Assembly: GCA_017645645.1 (NCBI GenBank)
Contig: JAGCOB010000009.1
Location: 1 to 64,000, forward strand
DNA: 64,000 nucleotides
Source of the DNA: Prevotella sp.
GTDB taxonomy: Bacteria; Bacteroidota; Bacteroidia; Bacteroidales; Bacteroidaceae
Direction of reading: 5' to 3'
Under the pieces are notes generated by a model. It saw only the letters and a program-made list of their open reading frames with translations, searched no databases and was not told the origin of the DNA. Within the stretch, counting starts at the first letter, position 1, and every line of letters starts with the position of its first letter. Below are positions 17,177 to 25,768 of the stretch, one piece after another. The position numbers and the translations under genes are program-made.

Positions 17177-18736
17177 ATGCACATCATTGATTATATCATC
17201 GTCTTGGTGTCCATCCTTGCCGCCATCGGCACGGGTGTGTATTTCGCCCACAAGCAGAAGGATACCTCCCAGTATTTTGCAGGTGGCGGTAAGATTCCTG
17301 CTTGGGCAGTAGGCATCTCCATATTTGCCACACTGATATCGAGTGTGACATTCCTCGCCTACCCCGGTGCCGCCTATGCCGACAACTGGATATTGCTGGT
17401 GCAGGGGCTGATGGTACCTATCGTCCTCGTGGCACTCATCGGTATCATCGTACCGTTGTTCCGCAAGGTCATCCGTCTCTCCACCTATGAATACTTCGAA
17501 CGACGCTTCGGACTGTTTGCCCGTCTGTACTCGTCGTTTGCCTTCACCTTGGGACATTTCTCCAAGGCAGGTACGGTATTCTTCCTCGTATCAATGGCGT
17601 TGGCGACATTCCTGAATATCGACATCTATGCTATCGTCCTCGTCTTAGGAATCACCATCATCATCCTGACGTTGTTCGGAGGTATGGAGGCAATTGTATG
17701 GATGGACGTGGCACAGGGTTTCCTGCTCATCGGTGGCGGTATCATCTGTATCGCCATCCTGATGTTCGGCATTGAGGGCGGTCCTGCCGAGACATTCCGT
17801 ATAGCCTCGGAATACAACAAGATCAGTTTCGGTCCCTACGACTGGAGCCTCTCGGAACTATGCTTCCTGGTGATGGTACTCAACGGTATCTTCTATGCCC
17901 TGCAAAAATACGGTACCGACCAGACCATCGTACAGCGTTACCTCGCTGCCAAGAACGACAAGGAGGCGAAGAAGGCAGCGTATATCGGTGTGCTGATGAG
18001 TGTTCCCATCTGGGCACTGTTTATGTTTATCGGTACGGCACTCTTCGCCTACTATCATGCACAGGGGGCTCCCCTGTTGCCGGAAGGTATCAAAGCGGAT
18101 GAGGTATTCCCCTATTTCATCGCCCATGAACTGCCCGTCGGTATCCGTGGACTTATCATTGCCGCATTGGCAGCAGCAGCCATCTCGTCCCTGGACAGCG
18201 ACCTAAACTGTCTGTCTGCCATTGCCGTCCAAGACTATTACAAACGGTTCCGCAAAGATGCCACCGACCAGCAACAGCTACGTTTCGGCAAATGGATGGT
18301 CGTTCTGGCAGGCATCGGTGCCATCGGTGTCGCCTGCCTCTACATCTTCTGGGGCGGTGAAGGTATCTTAGGAGCCTTGTTCTCACTCTATGCCATCTTC
18401 TCAGCAGGTATTGTGGGCATCTTCATCCTCGGCCTGTTCAGTCGTCGTGCCAACAAACAGGGACTGTATATCGGTATCGCCGCCGCTGTGGTCTTCACGG
18501 CATACGCCGTACTGACCAGTACGAAGGTGGACATCCATGGCACGGGTATCAAAGAGACATTGCTCGACCTGGGTGACTGGAACTTCTCACACCATAAATA
18601 TATGTTAGGTGTCTACTCTCACCTCATCGTCCTCGTGGTAGGCTATGCCGCCAGTTTCCTCTTCAAGACACCGCTTGCCGACAAGGAACTGACCATCTGG
18701 GGCTATCTGGAGGAGCGAAAGAAAACATCGGAATAA
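17177..18736 (+). CDS. Sodium:solute symporter (SSS family)
   Basis: 519 residues with about 13 hydrophobic helices, starting 'IDYIIVLVSILAAIGTGVYFA'. The 'YFAGGGKIPAWAVGISIFA' stretch in the first loop is typical of the SSS family (PutP/SGLT relatives), as is 'GLIIAALAAAAISSLDSDLN' for helix 8, where the sodium site lies. It should import this operon's substrate, an acidic sugar or its lactone by context, using the sodium gradient that the Nqr complex encoded at 27-33 kb can generate. Helix counts are by eye. Confidence 0.88.
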   Translation: MHIIDYIIVLVSILAAIGTGVYFAHKQKDTSQYFAGGGKIPAWAVGISIFATLISSVTFLAYPGAAYADNWILLVQGLMVPIVLVALIGIIVPLFRKVIRLSTYEYFERRFGLFARLYSSFAFTLGHFSKAGTVFFLVSMALATFLNIDIYAIVLVLGITIIILTLFGGMEAIVWMDVAQGFLLIGGGIICIAILMFGIEGGPAETFRIASEYNKISFGPYDWSLSELCFLVMVLNGIFYALQKYGTDQTIVQRYLAAKNDKEAKKAAYIGVLMSVPIWALFMFIGTALFAYYHAQGAPLLPEGIKADEVFPYFIAHELPVGIRGLIIAALAAAAISSLDSDLNCLSAIAVQDYYKRFRKDATDQQQLRFGKWMVVLAGIGAIGVACLYIFWGGEGILGALFSLYAIFSAGIVGIFILGLFSRRANKQGLYIGIAAAVVFTAYAVLTSTKVDIHGTGIKETLLDLGDWNFSHHKYMLGVYSHLIVLVVGYAASFLFKTPLADKELTIWGYLEERKKTSE

Positions 18737-18806
18737 CGGAATCACGGCATATCGGCATAACGGAATACCGGCATACTGGAATACCGGAATACCGGAATAA
18801 CGAAAA
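18736..18806. repeat. Eight-base array GGAATACC, about nine units
   Basis: The spacer reads GGAATCAC, GGCATATC, GGCATAAC, GGAATACC, GGCATACT, then three GGAATACC-type units and GGAATAAC. It is the longest array of this family in the window. Confidence 0.85.
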
Positions 18807-18810
18807 AAAT

Positions 18811-19557
18811 ATGATAAATCCTTTCAGAATTGACGGACAAAGAGCCGTGGTGACAGGCGGTGGCAGCGGACTGGGACTGGGTATCGCCAAAGTATTTATA
18901 GAGGCGGGTGCCGAGGTGGTTATCATCGGGCGTAACGAAGAGAAACTGCAGAAAGCCCAGCAACAATTAGGCAAACAATGCAGTTACCGCGCCTTTGACG
19001 TGACGCAGACAGACCAGATTCCTGCCTTAGTACAGGAAATCGGGGCTGTGGATATCCTCGTGAATTGTGCCGGTACACACCTCAAGAAATGGGCATTGGA
19101 TGTCAGTGATGCCGAGTTCCTGGATGTGATGAACGTCCATGTGATGAGTGTCTTTACACTCAGTCGTGAGTTTGCCAAAGGGATGGTGGAACGCGGCAAA
19201 GGCAATATCATCATGATCAGTTCCATGGCTGCCCTCATGGGGTTAGAGCAGATTGTAGCCTACACCACGGCAAAGACGGCCATCCTCGGACTACAACGTA
19301 GTTTAGTGGCAGAACTGTCACCCAAAGGGATCCGCATCAACACCATCGCCCCAGGATGGATAGACACGCCCATGTTCCACAAGGCAACTGACAACGACCC
19401 ACAACGCAAGACCAATATCCTGCGCCGCATCCCGATGAAGACCTTCGGTCAACCCGAAGACATTGGCTATGCCGCCCTCTATCTGTCATCACCTGCCGGC
19501 AGTTACGTGAATGGTGTCTTCCTCCCGGTGGATGCCGGAGCTTCTGAGGCATTCTGA
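18811..19557 (+). CDS. SDR-family oxidoreductase, KduD/gluconate dehydrogenase-like
   Basis: 248 residues, a classical short-chain dehydrogenase. The N-terminal dinucleotide motif is TGGGSGLGLGIA. The NAG-type motif is 'NCAGTH'. Catalytic Ser lies near 138 in 'MISSMAAL', with Tyr151 and Lys155 in 'AYTTAKTA'. 'PGWIDTPM' follows as in the KduD/gluconate-5-dehydrogenase group. It probably oxidises or reduces one hydroxyl of the operon's sugar acid with NAD(P). In pectin catabolism KduD acts on a 3-deoxy-diketo-hexuronate, but the accompanying KduI is absent here, so that role is not assumed. Confidence 0.85.
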   Translation: MINPFRIDGQRAVVTGGGSGLGLGIAKVFIEAGAEVVIIGRNEEKLQKAQQQLGKQCSYRAFDVTQTDQIPALVQEIGAVDILVNCAGTHLKKWALDVSDAEFLDVMNVHVMSVFTLSREFAKGMVERGKGNIIMISSMAALMGLEQIVAYTTAKTAILGLQRSLVAELSPKGIRINTIAPGWIDTPMFHKATDNDPQRKTNILRRIPMKTFGQPEDIGYAALYLSSPAGSYVNGVFLPVDAGASEAF

Positions 19558-19592
19558 AGAGTTAAGAAAAAACATTAAGAGTTAAGAGTTAT
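19558..19592. repeat. Seven-base array AAGAGTT
   Basis: AAGAGTT units flank and fill the 35-base spacer (AAGAGTTAAG, then TTAAGAGTTAAGAGTTA) right up to the start of the alcohol dehydrogenase gene. Confidence 0.65.
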
Positions 19593-20738
19593 ATGAAGGG
19601 TATCACATTATTGCAGCCGCAGAAAATCGTGTTCGGCACAGGCTGCATTCAAACACTAGTAGATGATTACAAAAAGATGGGACTGAAGCGCCTGTTTGTA
19701 CTGACGGCACCCCCCATCTTGCCACTTATAGAGCCTACACTGGCAGAACTGAAAGAAGCAGGTATCCATATCGAGGTTTTCCAGAACATCCTGGCAGAAC
19801 CCACACTCAACGATTTCAATGATATCGTGGAGAAGGCTCGACAGTTTAATGCCGATAGCGTAGTAGGTATTGGCGGCGGCAGCGTCCTTGACGTCGCCAA
19901 GTTGGTGGCAGCCTTTGTTCATTCCGACCAACAGGCAGCCGATTGCTTCGGCATAGGTCTCATCAAAGCGAAAGGATTATGGTTTGCCTGTCTACCGACG
20001 ACAGCAGGAACAGGCTCGGAGGTATCACCCAACGCCATCCTGTTGGATGAGCGTGACCACCTGAAGAAAGGTATCGTCTCACCCTACCTCATCGCCGATG
20101 CCGCCTATGTCGACCCGAAACTGACATGGACGGTACCTGCCAAGGTGACGGCAGACACGGGAATGGATGCCCTGACGCATTGTATGGAGGCCTATACCAA
20201 TAAGTTTGCCCATCCCACCGTCGATATCTATGCCTTACAAGGCATCAAACTCATTGCCGCCAACTTAGAACGTGCTGTCAAAGACGGCAAAGACGTAGAA
20301 GCCCGTGAGGCACTCGCCCTCGGCTCCCTGTATGGTGGACTCTGCCTGGGACCTGTCAATACGGCTGCAGTCCATGCCCTCTCCTATCCCCTCGGTGGTG
20401 AGTTCCATATTCCTCACGGCTTGTCGAACGCCATTCTATTGCCCAGCGTCATGAAGTTTAACATGCCTGCCAGCATCAAGCGTTATGCCGATGTTGCCAT
20501 TGCCCTTGGCTGTGAACCAGGCAAGAGTGACGAAGAGACAGCACAGCGTGGTGTCGATTTCATCTACCGCTTAGCCGAAGCCGTGGGGATTCCCCAGAAA
20601 CTGACAGACCTTGGTATTCCACAGACTGCCGTCGACGGGATGGCGAAAGCTGCCATGGAGGTGCAGCGCTTGCTGAAGAACAACCCCAGGGAGGTCACCG
20701 AGCAAGATGCAAAAGAGATTTATAATTCATTATTCTAA
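19593..20738 (+). CDS. Iron-containing alcohol dehydrogenase
   Basis: 381 residues, full length for the group III Fe-ADH family. The NAD-binding 'GIGGGSVLDVAK' is near residue 92-103. The metal site follows: an aspartate in 'DTGMDALTHCMEAYTN' with its histidine, then 'HALSYPLGGEFHIPHG' with two more histidines. Family members reduce aldehydes or oxidise secondary alcohols, including hydroxy acids. In this operon it could handle an aldehyde released by the DapA-like lyase or a hydroxyl on the sugar acid. Confidence 0.88.
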   Translation: MKGITLLQPQKIVFGTGCIQTLVDDYKKMGLKRLFVLTAPPILPLIEPTLAELKEAGIHIEVFQNILAEPTLNDFNDIVEKARQFNADSVVGIGGGSVLDVAKLVAAFVHSDQQAADCFGIGLIKAKGLWFACLPTTAGTGSEVSPNAILLDERDHLKKGIVSPYLIADAAYVDPKLTWTVPAKVTADTGMDALTHCMEAYTNKFAHPTVDIYALQGIKLIAANLERAVKDGKDVEAREALALGSLYGGLCLGPVNTAAVHALSYPLGGEFHIPHGLSNAILLPSVMKFNMPASIKRYADVAIALGCEPGKSDEETAQRGVDFIYRLAEAVGIPQKLTDLGIPQTAVDGMAKAAMEVQRLLKNNPREVTEQDAKEIYNSLF

Positions 20739-20780
20739 GCGGTATCCCGGCATCCCGGCATTCCGGTATTCCGGTATAAC
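20739..20780. repeat. Eight-base array CCCGGCAT/CCGGTATT
   Basis: About five units (GGTATCCC, GGCATCCC, GGCATTCC, GGTATTCC, GGTATAAC) make up the spacer before the pdxA-like gene. The units are the inverted complement of the GGAATACC family. Confidence 0.8.
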
Positions 20781-20796
20781 AAAAAAATAAAAAACT

Positions 20797-21837
20797 ATGA
20801 AACCGATATTAGCTATCACCATGGGCGACCCCGCAGGTATCGGACCTGAGATTACGGTACGCGCCCTGAATAGAAAAGAGACTTACGAGAAGTGCCAACC
20901 CATCGTCACCGGTGACGCCGCCATCATGGAACAGGCTGTGAGGTTGCTAGGCTTCAACCTGAAGGTGAATGCCGTACAGAGTGTCAAAGACGCCAAGTTT
21001 GAGTACGGTACTATTGATGTCTACGACCTGCAGTGTGTCGACCTCTCCACCTTCGAGTTCGGTAAGGTACAGCCACAATGCGGCAACGCTGCCTTCCAGT
21101 ATATCAAGAAGGCGATAGACCTTGCCATGGCAGATGAGGTGGACGGTACCGTCACGGCTCCCCTGAACAAAGAGGCATTGAACCTTGCCGGACATCACTA
21201 CGACGGACATACGGAGATCTATGCTACCTTCACCAACACCAAGAAATATGCCATGATGCTCGCCGACGAGAACATCCGTGTCATCCATGTCTCCACCCAT
21301 GTACCTCTTCGGAAGGCTTGTGACTTGGTGAAGAAGGCACGTGTCATCGAGTGTGTGGAACTGATAGACGATGCCTGTCGTCAGTTCGGTATTGAGAAAC
21401 CACATATCGGTGTGGCTGGTCTGAACCCTCACTCCAGTGAGAACGGTATGTTCGGCTATGAGGAGGCACAGGAGATTATCCCTGCCATCGAGGAACTGAA
21501 GACACGCGGCTTCGATGTTGAAGGTCCCGTACCGCCCGACTCTATCTTCGCCAAGGCGAAGTGCGGACAATTCGACGGATGTGTCGCCATGTATCACGAC
21601 CAGGGACATATCCCTTTGAAGGTGTGTGCCTTCAACTGGAACAAGGATACGGGTAAGATGGAGAGTGCCAGCGGTGTCAATATCACCCTCGGTCTGCCTA
21701 TCATCCGCGTGTCGGTAGACCACGGTACTGCCTTCGATGTGGCAGGCAAGGGTATTGCCAACGATAGTGCCATGACTCTCTCCATCGACTATGCCACACG
21801 CATGGCGATATATAGAAGAGAAAAAGCTAATAGCTAA
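20797..21837 (+). CDS. PdxA-like 4-phospho-tetronate dehydrogenase
   Basis: 346 residues of the PdxA family: 'MGDPAGIGPEI' at the N-terminus, 'GHYDGHTEIYA' with a metal histidine, and 'MYHDQGHIPLK' with His267. Next to a DUF1537 kinase, PdxA homologues (PdxA2) act in D-threonate or erythronate catabolism. The kinase makes the 4-phosphate, and PdxA2 oxidises and decarboxylates it to dihydroxyacetone phosphate. I therefore call it a catabolic PdxA2 rather than vitamin B6 synthesis. Its last codons run into a seven-base repeat before the kinase start. Confidence 0.85.
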   Translation: MKPILAITMGDPAGIGPEITVRALNRKETYEKCQPIVTGDAAIMEQAVRLLGFNLKVNAVQSVKDAKFEYGTIDVYDLQCVDLSTFEFGKVQPQCGNAAFQYIKKAIDLAMADEVDGTVTAPLNKEALNLAGHHYDGHTEIYATFTNTKKYAMMLADENIRVIHVSTHVPLRKACDLVKKARVIECVELIDDACRQFGIEKPHIGVAGLNPHSSENGMFGYEEAQEIIPAIEELKTRGFDVEGPVPPDSIFAKAKCGQFDGCVAMYHDQGHIPLKVCAFNWNKDTGKMESASGVNITLGLPIIRVSVDHGTAFDVAGKGIANDSAMTLSIDYATRMAIYRREKANS

Positions 21838-21852
21838 TAGCCAAAAGCCATG
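21826..21852. repeat. Seven-base array AGCTAAT spanning a stop and a start codon
   Basis: AGCTAAT, AGCTAAT, AGCCAAA and AGCCATG lie in tandem. The TAG stop of the pdxA-like gene and the ATG of the DUF1537 gene are both written in the array. Confidence 0.8.
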
Positions 21853-22923
21853 CTGGTCATTGCCGATGATATCACAGGGGCTGCGGAGATGGCGGGCATC
21901 GCCCACTGTCATGGACAACAGGTGCGCCTCCTCTGTTCCCTTTGCTGCGACCGGGTTGCAGCAGAGAAGACAGGTACCACCGTCATCGCCACAGACACCC
22001 GTTCCATGACCGAGGAGGAGGCGGTAGCGGAAACCCGCCGCCTTATCTCTCATCTTTTGCCTCTATCTACGCCTCTCTTCAAAAAGACCGACTCCGCCCT
22101 CCGTGGTCATGTAGTGGCAGAACTGAAGACATTGATGGAGATGACAGGTTATCAGCGTGCCTTCTATTTACCTGCCAATCCTTCCAAAGGGCGCATCATC
22201 AAGGATGGCACATACTATATCAACGGGACACCGATCGACCAGACCGACTTCTCCTTCGATCCAGAGTTTCCTGCTAAGACGGCTGTCCTCAGAGAGCGCT
22301 TCCCTGATGCGGAGGCAAATGGCATCCTCATGCCTGATGCAGAGACGGTGGAGGATATCCAAAAGATAGTAGCAGCATACGATGACGGTAAAACTCTCTT
22401 TGCCGGTGCCGCCGATTTATTCGAGGCGATGATAGGGACTATAGGTACTATAGGCACTATAGGGACTATAGGCACTATAGATTCTACCCTCTTCCTCTGC
22501 GGCAGTACGCAAAGCAAACCATTGGACCTCGATATTCCCGTCAGTCCTATGCCTCTGGCTATCTATGACGGCAATCAGGATATCAAGGAATGGCTGGAGG
22601 AAACCAGTGCCATCTACAAACGGGAAGGGTCACTGATGATTACCATTTCCTTCCGCCATCGTACCGGCAAGGAGGTTGCCGTCCATCTGCGTGAGATGAC
22701 GGCGACACTGATACAAGGACTGATTGCCCAACGACAGCCTCAGCAACTCATCATCGAGGGTGGAGCCAGTGCTTTTACCACCCTGCATCGTCTTGGATGG
22801 AATGAACTGGAGGTCGTCAGTCAGTTAGCACCAGGGGTTATCAAAACGAAAGCCCCGAATGGGACTTTCGTAATTATGAAGCCAGGGAGTTACCCCTGGG
22901 GCAATATGTTCGCTAACCTCTAA
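21850..22923 (+). CDS. Four-carbon acid sugar kinase, DUF1537 family, with internal IGT repeat
   Basis: 357 residues, shorter than the roughly 420 usual for the family. The N-terminal domain begins 'LVIADDITGAAEMAGIA' and contains 'KKTDSALRGHV', the substrate-binding signature. The C-terminal domain has 'IIEGGASAF' and the nucleotide-binding 'IMKPGSYPWGN' in place of the usual KSGNFG. At the linker, residues 197-211, five nine-base units encode (TIG)n. Together with the PdxA-like enzyme it should phosphorylate a tetronate such as threonate or erythronate and send it to dihydroxyacetone phosphate. Motifs of both domains are intact, so it may be active despite the short middle. Confidence 0.85.
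   Translation: MLVIADDITGAAEMAGIAHCHGQQVRLLCSLCCDRVAAEKTGTTVIATDTRSMTEEEAVAETRRLISHLLPLSTPLFKKTDSALRGHVVAELKTLMEMTGYQRAFYLPANPSKGRIIKDGTYYINGTPIDQTDFSFDPEFPAKTAVLRERFPDAEANGILMPDAETVEDIQKIVAAYDDGKTLFAGAADLFEAMIGTIGTIGTIGTIGTIDSTLFLCGSTQSKPLDLDIPVSPMPLAIYDGNQDIKEWLEETSAIYKREGSLMITISFRHRTGKEVAVHLREMTATLIQGLIAQRQPQQLIIEGGASAFTTLHRLGWNELEVVSQLAPGVIKTKAPNGTFVIMKPGSYPWGNMFANL
22438..22482. repeat. In-frame nine-base array ACTATAGGN, five units
   Basis: ACTATAGGT, ACTATAGGC, ACTATAGGG, ACTATAGGC and ACTATAGAT encode repeated Thr-Ile-Gly at the interdomain linker of the DUF1537 kinase. The unit matches those at 1572-1607 and 5392-5418. Confidence 0.9.
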
Positions 22924-22929
22924 CCTCTC

Positions 22930-25632
22930 TTACCTTTTCTCCATCACTTTCATGGTTCGTGTAGTACCGTCTGAGAAGGTCTCACGGATGATGTTCATTC
23001 CGTTTTGTATACCTGTTGACTGACGACCGTTCAGTGAGAAATACTGGCGGTTGACCATAGAAGCCCCTTTCTTAACGGGAGCAATAGCAGTAGTGATAAT
23101 ACGTATGGTCTCTCCCATCAGACTATTCAGGTAAATTTCCAGGGCAGTATATCCATCTGCAGAAGCGATAACGTTACGGTCTTCGGCATTAGTGGGGTCG
23201 AAACCATTGGCAACCTCCCAATCGTCAGCCATACCGTCATGGTCGTTATCCACTACTGGCGTTGCATCAGCATAGTCTGGCCAACCTTCTGCATCCGAAG
23301 GCATATCGATAATACCTTGTTTGTTGGCACTGTTTCCCTTATATTTTGGTGAGCCAGACCTGACATCTTCTATGACACGCTGCTCCACTACGTCACGACG
23401 TATCGTACCAGCCTTTGCCAATACGTTCTCATAAGCACTGGCAACAGACTCGGTAGGTGTACGGTAGTCATCGTAGTTCTCAAACACGGAGGCGGGCAGA
23501 CGGGTGTATTGGTCTGAAGGGTAGATGATGCTCGAAGCCTTCATCGTGTTGACAGGATATCCTGTCTTGTTATTGATAGCCGTCCAATTGTCATTAGTAG
23601 CAGCATCCCTGCCCTCCATCGTATTGTCTGCGATATACCATATAGACGGTCCGTTGAGTGTCTTACCACTGCGGGCAGCAGACATCTCAATGAAATAAGA
23701 AGAGTTTGTCGCAGGACGGGCAGGACCTGGTTTATAGTAGTTACCTACGAAGTTACACTCATGGGAACTAGAAGTACCTGCCTCGTTCTCACCACCATAA
23801 CAAGAGTTCTGGCGTCCCCAGTTGAAGTTGACATTATTCATAAACTCCAGGAACACGTTACGATCCTGACTGGCATTGCTGGCACCATTGATACGAGGAC
23901 TACGACTATCATTATTGGCAAGTACATTATGATGGAACGTAGCTGGTGAACCACCCCACTGACAACCGTACCCACGGACACCTTTTGCATGACCAGCGTT
24001 ATATAGTCCGTCATGGACAATAGACCACTGAACGGTTGTGAAGTGGTTGTCATACATCGTCATGATCTCCTCTGCACTCCATCCGAAGCAACAGTGGTCG
24101 ATGATGATATTGGTGGCGTTCTCGATACCGATGGCACCACCTTCGATGAAATTACGCTTACGCCATTTATCATCCGCTTCTCCTTCTTCCTTTGGTAGTC
24201 CTTTGTTACCCACACGGAAACGCAGATTACGGATGATAACATTATTGGAACCACCTAAGTTAATCTTACCACCACGTATCAAGACACCCTCACCAGGTGC
24301 CGTCTGTCCCGCGATAGTGACATTCTGTAACTTAGCACGTATCTCTCGTTTCTTCTGGGCGTTTTCACCAAGGGTGATGATACCGCTGACACGGAAGACG
24401 ATGGTGGCATTCTCCTTTCCTGCCACTGTCAGTGCCCAACGTAGAGAACCCTCACTGGGATTCGCTGGGTCATCCTCGAGGTTGGTAACCTCCACGACCT
24501 TGCCACCACGTCCGCCACTGACATACTTACCGAAGCCTCGTGCTGTAGGGAAAGCCAACAGCTTATCCTCCAACGGGGCATAGTCGTCGGCAGAAATCTG
24601 TTGATGGCCAGCAATTACTGTCTCCGGGTCAAAAGCAACAGCACTGGTATTGATAGCACGATAGGCGGCATCCACCTTTGCCCAGCTATTCACCTTCTCA
24701 TAGTCAGCATCCGTGAGCTGGTGACTCCAACTGATACGTTGTGACACATCAGCAAGCTCCTCCCCATTTTTATTCTTATATTCTGCATAATAGGACATAG
24801 TGCCGTCATTACCTCCCATCGTCTCCCATCCAGCATCCTTGATGATATTATTCAACTGACAGTTCTGGAACATGCTGCCACACTTCTCTGATCCCCAGCA
24901 ACGTCCCAGCGACACACTCTTGTCACTGACATCACTTGCCTTGGTCACTGTACAATGATTGAAGATGAATCCCAGCCATATCTTATCACCATTCTCAGCT
25001 GTCGTATAAACCGTGATATCCTCTGGAGCTGTGATATAGCCTCCTGCGACACTATTCAGCGTGCAACGCTCAAACCAGCAGGTACCACCAGCATAGATAT
25101 AGTCGACAGCACCTTCGATGACACATTCCTTATAATAGCTGCGAGTCCCTTTCTTCGTACGATGGGTATCCTGATAACCAGCTATCTTACAATGATAGAA
25201 TGTAGCACGGTCACCATCCAGATGCAGGGCGAGAGCCTGACCAGCAGCCTTACCACCTGTATTTTGGACACATAGGTCCTGGGCGTAGAAATCAGGAGCA
25301 AAGACAGCCAACGTAGCATAGTCGCGTACATCCTTACCACTTCCGATCGTATTCTTACCATTAGCGGCAGTGATGACAGTCTTGTCCATCCCCTCGCCTA
25401 TCATGGAAATCTTCTTGGTGGAAGGTTTCTGACGAGTACCAATCTTCACCATCCCCTCATACGTTCCAGCTTTCATCATGATGGTTGCCTCCTCACCTTC
25501 GGCAACAGCATCAATAGCAGCCTGAACAGTAGTATAGTCTCCACTACCGTCATTGGCGACAGTAATTGTCTTCTGTGCGAAAATACTTAATGTTAAAGCA
25601 CTCATCAGCACCAGCATCATTTTTCTCTTCAT
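22930..25632 (-). CDS. Secreted pectin methylesterase-pectate lyase fusion (CE8-PL1)
   Basis: 900 residues. Signal peptide 1-20 (SIFAQ end). Residues about 21-330 are a CE8 pectinesterase ('TVANDGSGDYTTVQAAIDA', 'GYQDTH', 'GAVDYIYAGGTCWFE', and 'LGRCWG' where most have LGRPW). Residues about 370-760 are a PL1 pectate lyase ('FGKYVSGGRGGKVVEVTNL', 'IDHCCFGWSAEE', 'SRSPRING'). A calcium-loop segment (DNDHDGMADDWE) and a tail resembling the type IX sorting domain ('YFSLNGRQSTG...') end the protein. One chain can demethylate pectin and then cut it, which suits export of oligogalacturonides to the neighbouring pathway. It is convergent with the DUF1537 gene, six bases away. Confidence 0.9.
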   Translation of the reverse strand: MKRKMMLVLMSALTLSIFAQKTITVANDGSGDYTTVQAAIDAVAEGEEATIMMKAGTYEGMVKIGTRQKPSTKKISMIGEGMDKTVITAANGKNTIGSGKDVRDYATLAVFAPDFYAQDLCVQNTGGKAAGQALALHLDGDRATFYHCKIAGYQDTHRTKKGTRSYYKECVIEGAVDYIYAGGTCWFERCTLNSVAGGYITAPEDITVYTTAENGDKIWLGFIFNHCTVTKASDVSDKSVSLGRCWGSEKCGSMFQNCQLNNIIKDAGWETMGGNDGTMSYYAEYKNKNGEELADVSQRISWSHQLTDADYEKVNSWAKVDAAYRAINTSAVAFDPETVIAGHQQISADDYAPLEDKLLAFPTARGFGKYVSGGRGGKVVEVTNLEDDPANPSEGSLRWALTVAGKENATIVFRVSGIITLGENAQKKREIRAKLQNVTIAGQTAPGEGVLIRGGKINLGGSNNVIIRNLRFRVGNKGLPKEEGEADDKWRKRNFIEGGAIGIENATNIIIDHCCFGWSAEEIMTMYDNHFTTVQWSIVHDGLYNAGHAKGVRGYGCQWGGSPATFHHNVLANNDSRSPRINGASNASQDRNVFLEFMNNVNFNWGRQNSCYGGENEAGTSSSHECNFVGNYYKPGPARPATNSSYFIEMSAARSGKTLNGPSIWYIADNTMEGRDAATNDNWTAINNKTGYPVNTMKASSIIYPSDQYTRLPASVFENYDDYRTPTESVASAYENVLAKAGTIRRDVVEQRVIEDVRSGSPKYKGNSANKQGIIDMPSDAEGWPDYADATPVVDNDHDGMADDWEVANGFDPTNAEDRNVIASADGYTALEIYLNSLMGETIRIITTAIAPVKKGASMVNRQYFSLNGRQSTGIQNGMNIIRETFSDGTTRTMKVMEKR

Positions 25633-25667
25633 ATCATATTTGTTTTAGTAGTTTTCTGCGTTGGGTG

Positions 25668-25675
25668 CAAAGTTA
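25668..25675 (-). promoter_or_regulatory. -7 box TAACTTTG of the CE8-PL1 gene
   Basis: TAACTTTG on the minus strand lies 36 bases upstream of the start at 25632. Confidence 0.65.
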
Positions 25676-25714
25676 TATGATTTCTTTCAGACTTCCAAAT
25701 ATTTAGATAACTAA

Positions 25715-25745
25715 AAAGCGGAGCCTAATCATACGGCTCCGCTTT
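25715..25745 (-). terminator. Rho-independent terminator
   Basis: AAAGCGGAGCC pairs with GGCTCCGCTTT across a nine-base loop and is followed on the minus strand by five Ts. It ends transcription of the secreted protein gene at 25769. Confidence 0.85.
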
Positions 25746-25768
25746 ATATTATTAATTAAGGTGTAGAC

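Noticed and set aside
20947-22053. Open frame of 368 codons on the minus strand
   Set aside because: It lies opposite the pdxA-like and DUF1537 genes, which have conserved motifs in order. The antisense product resembles nothing.
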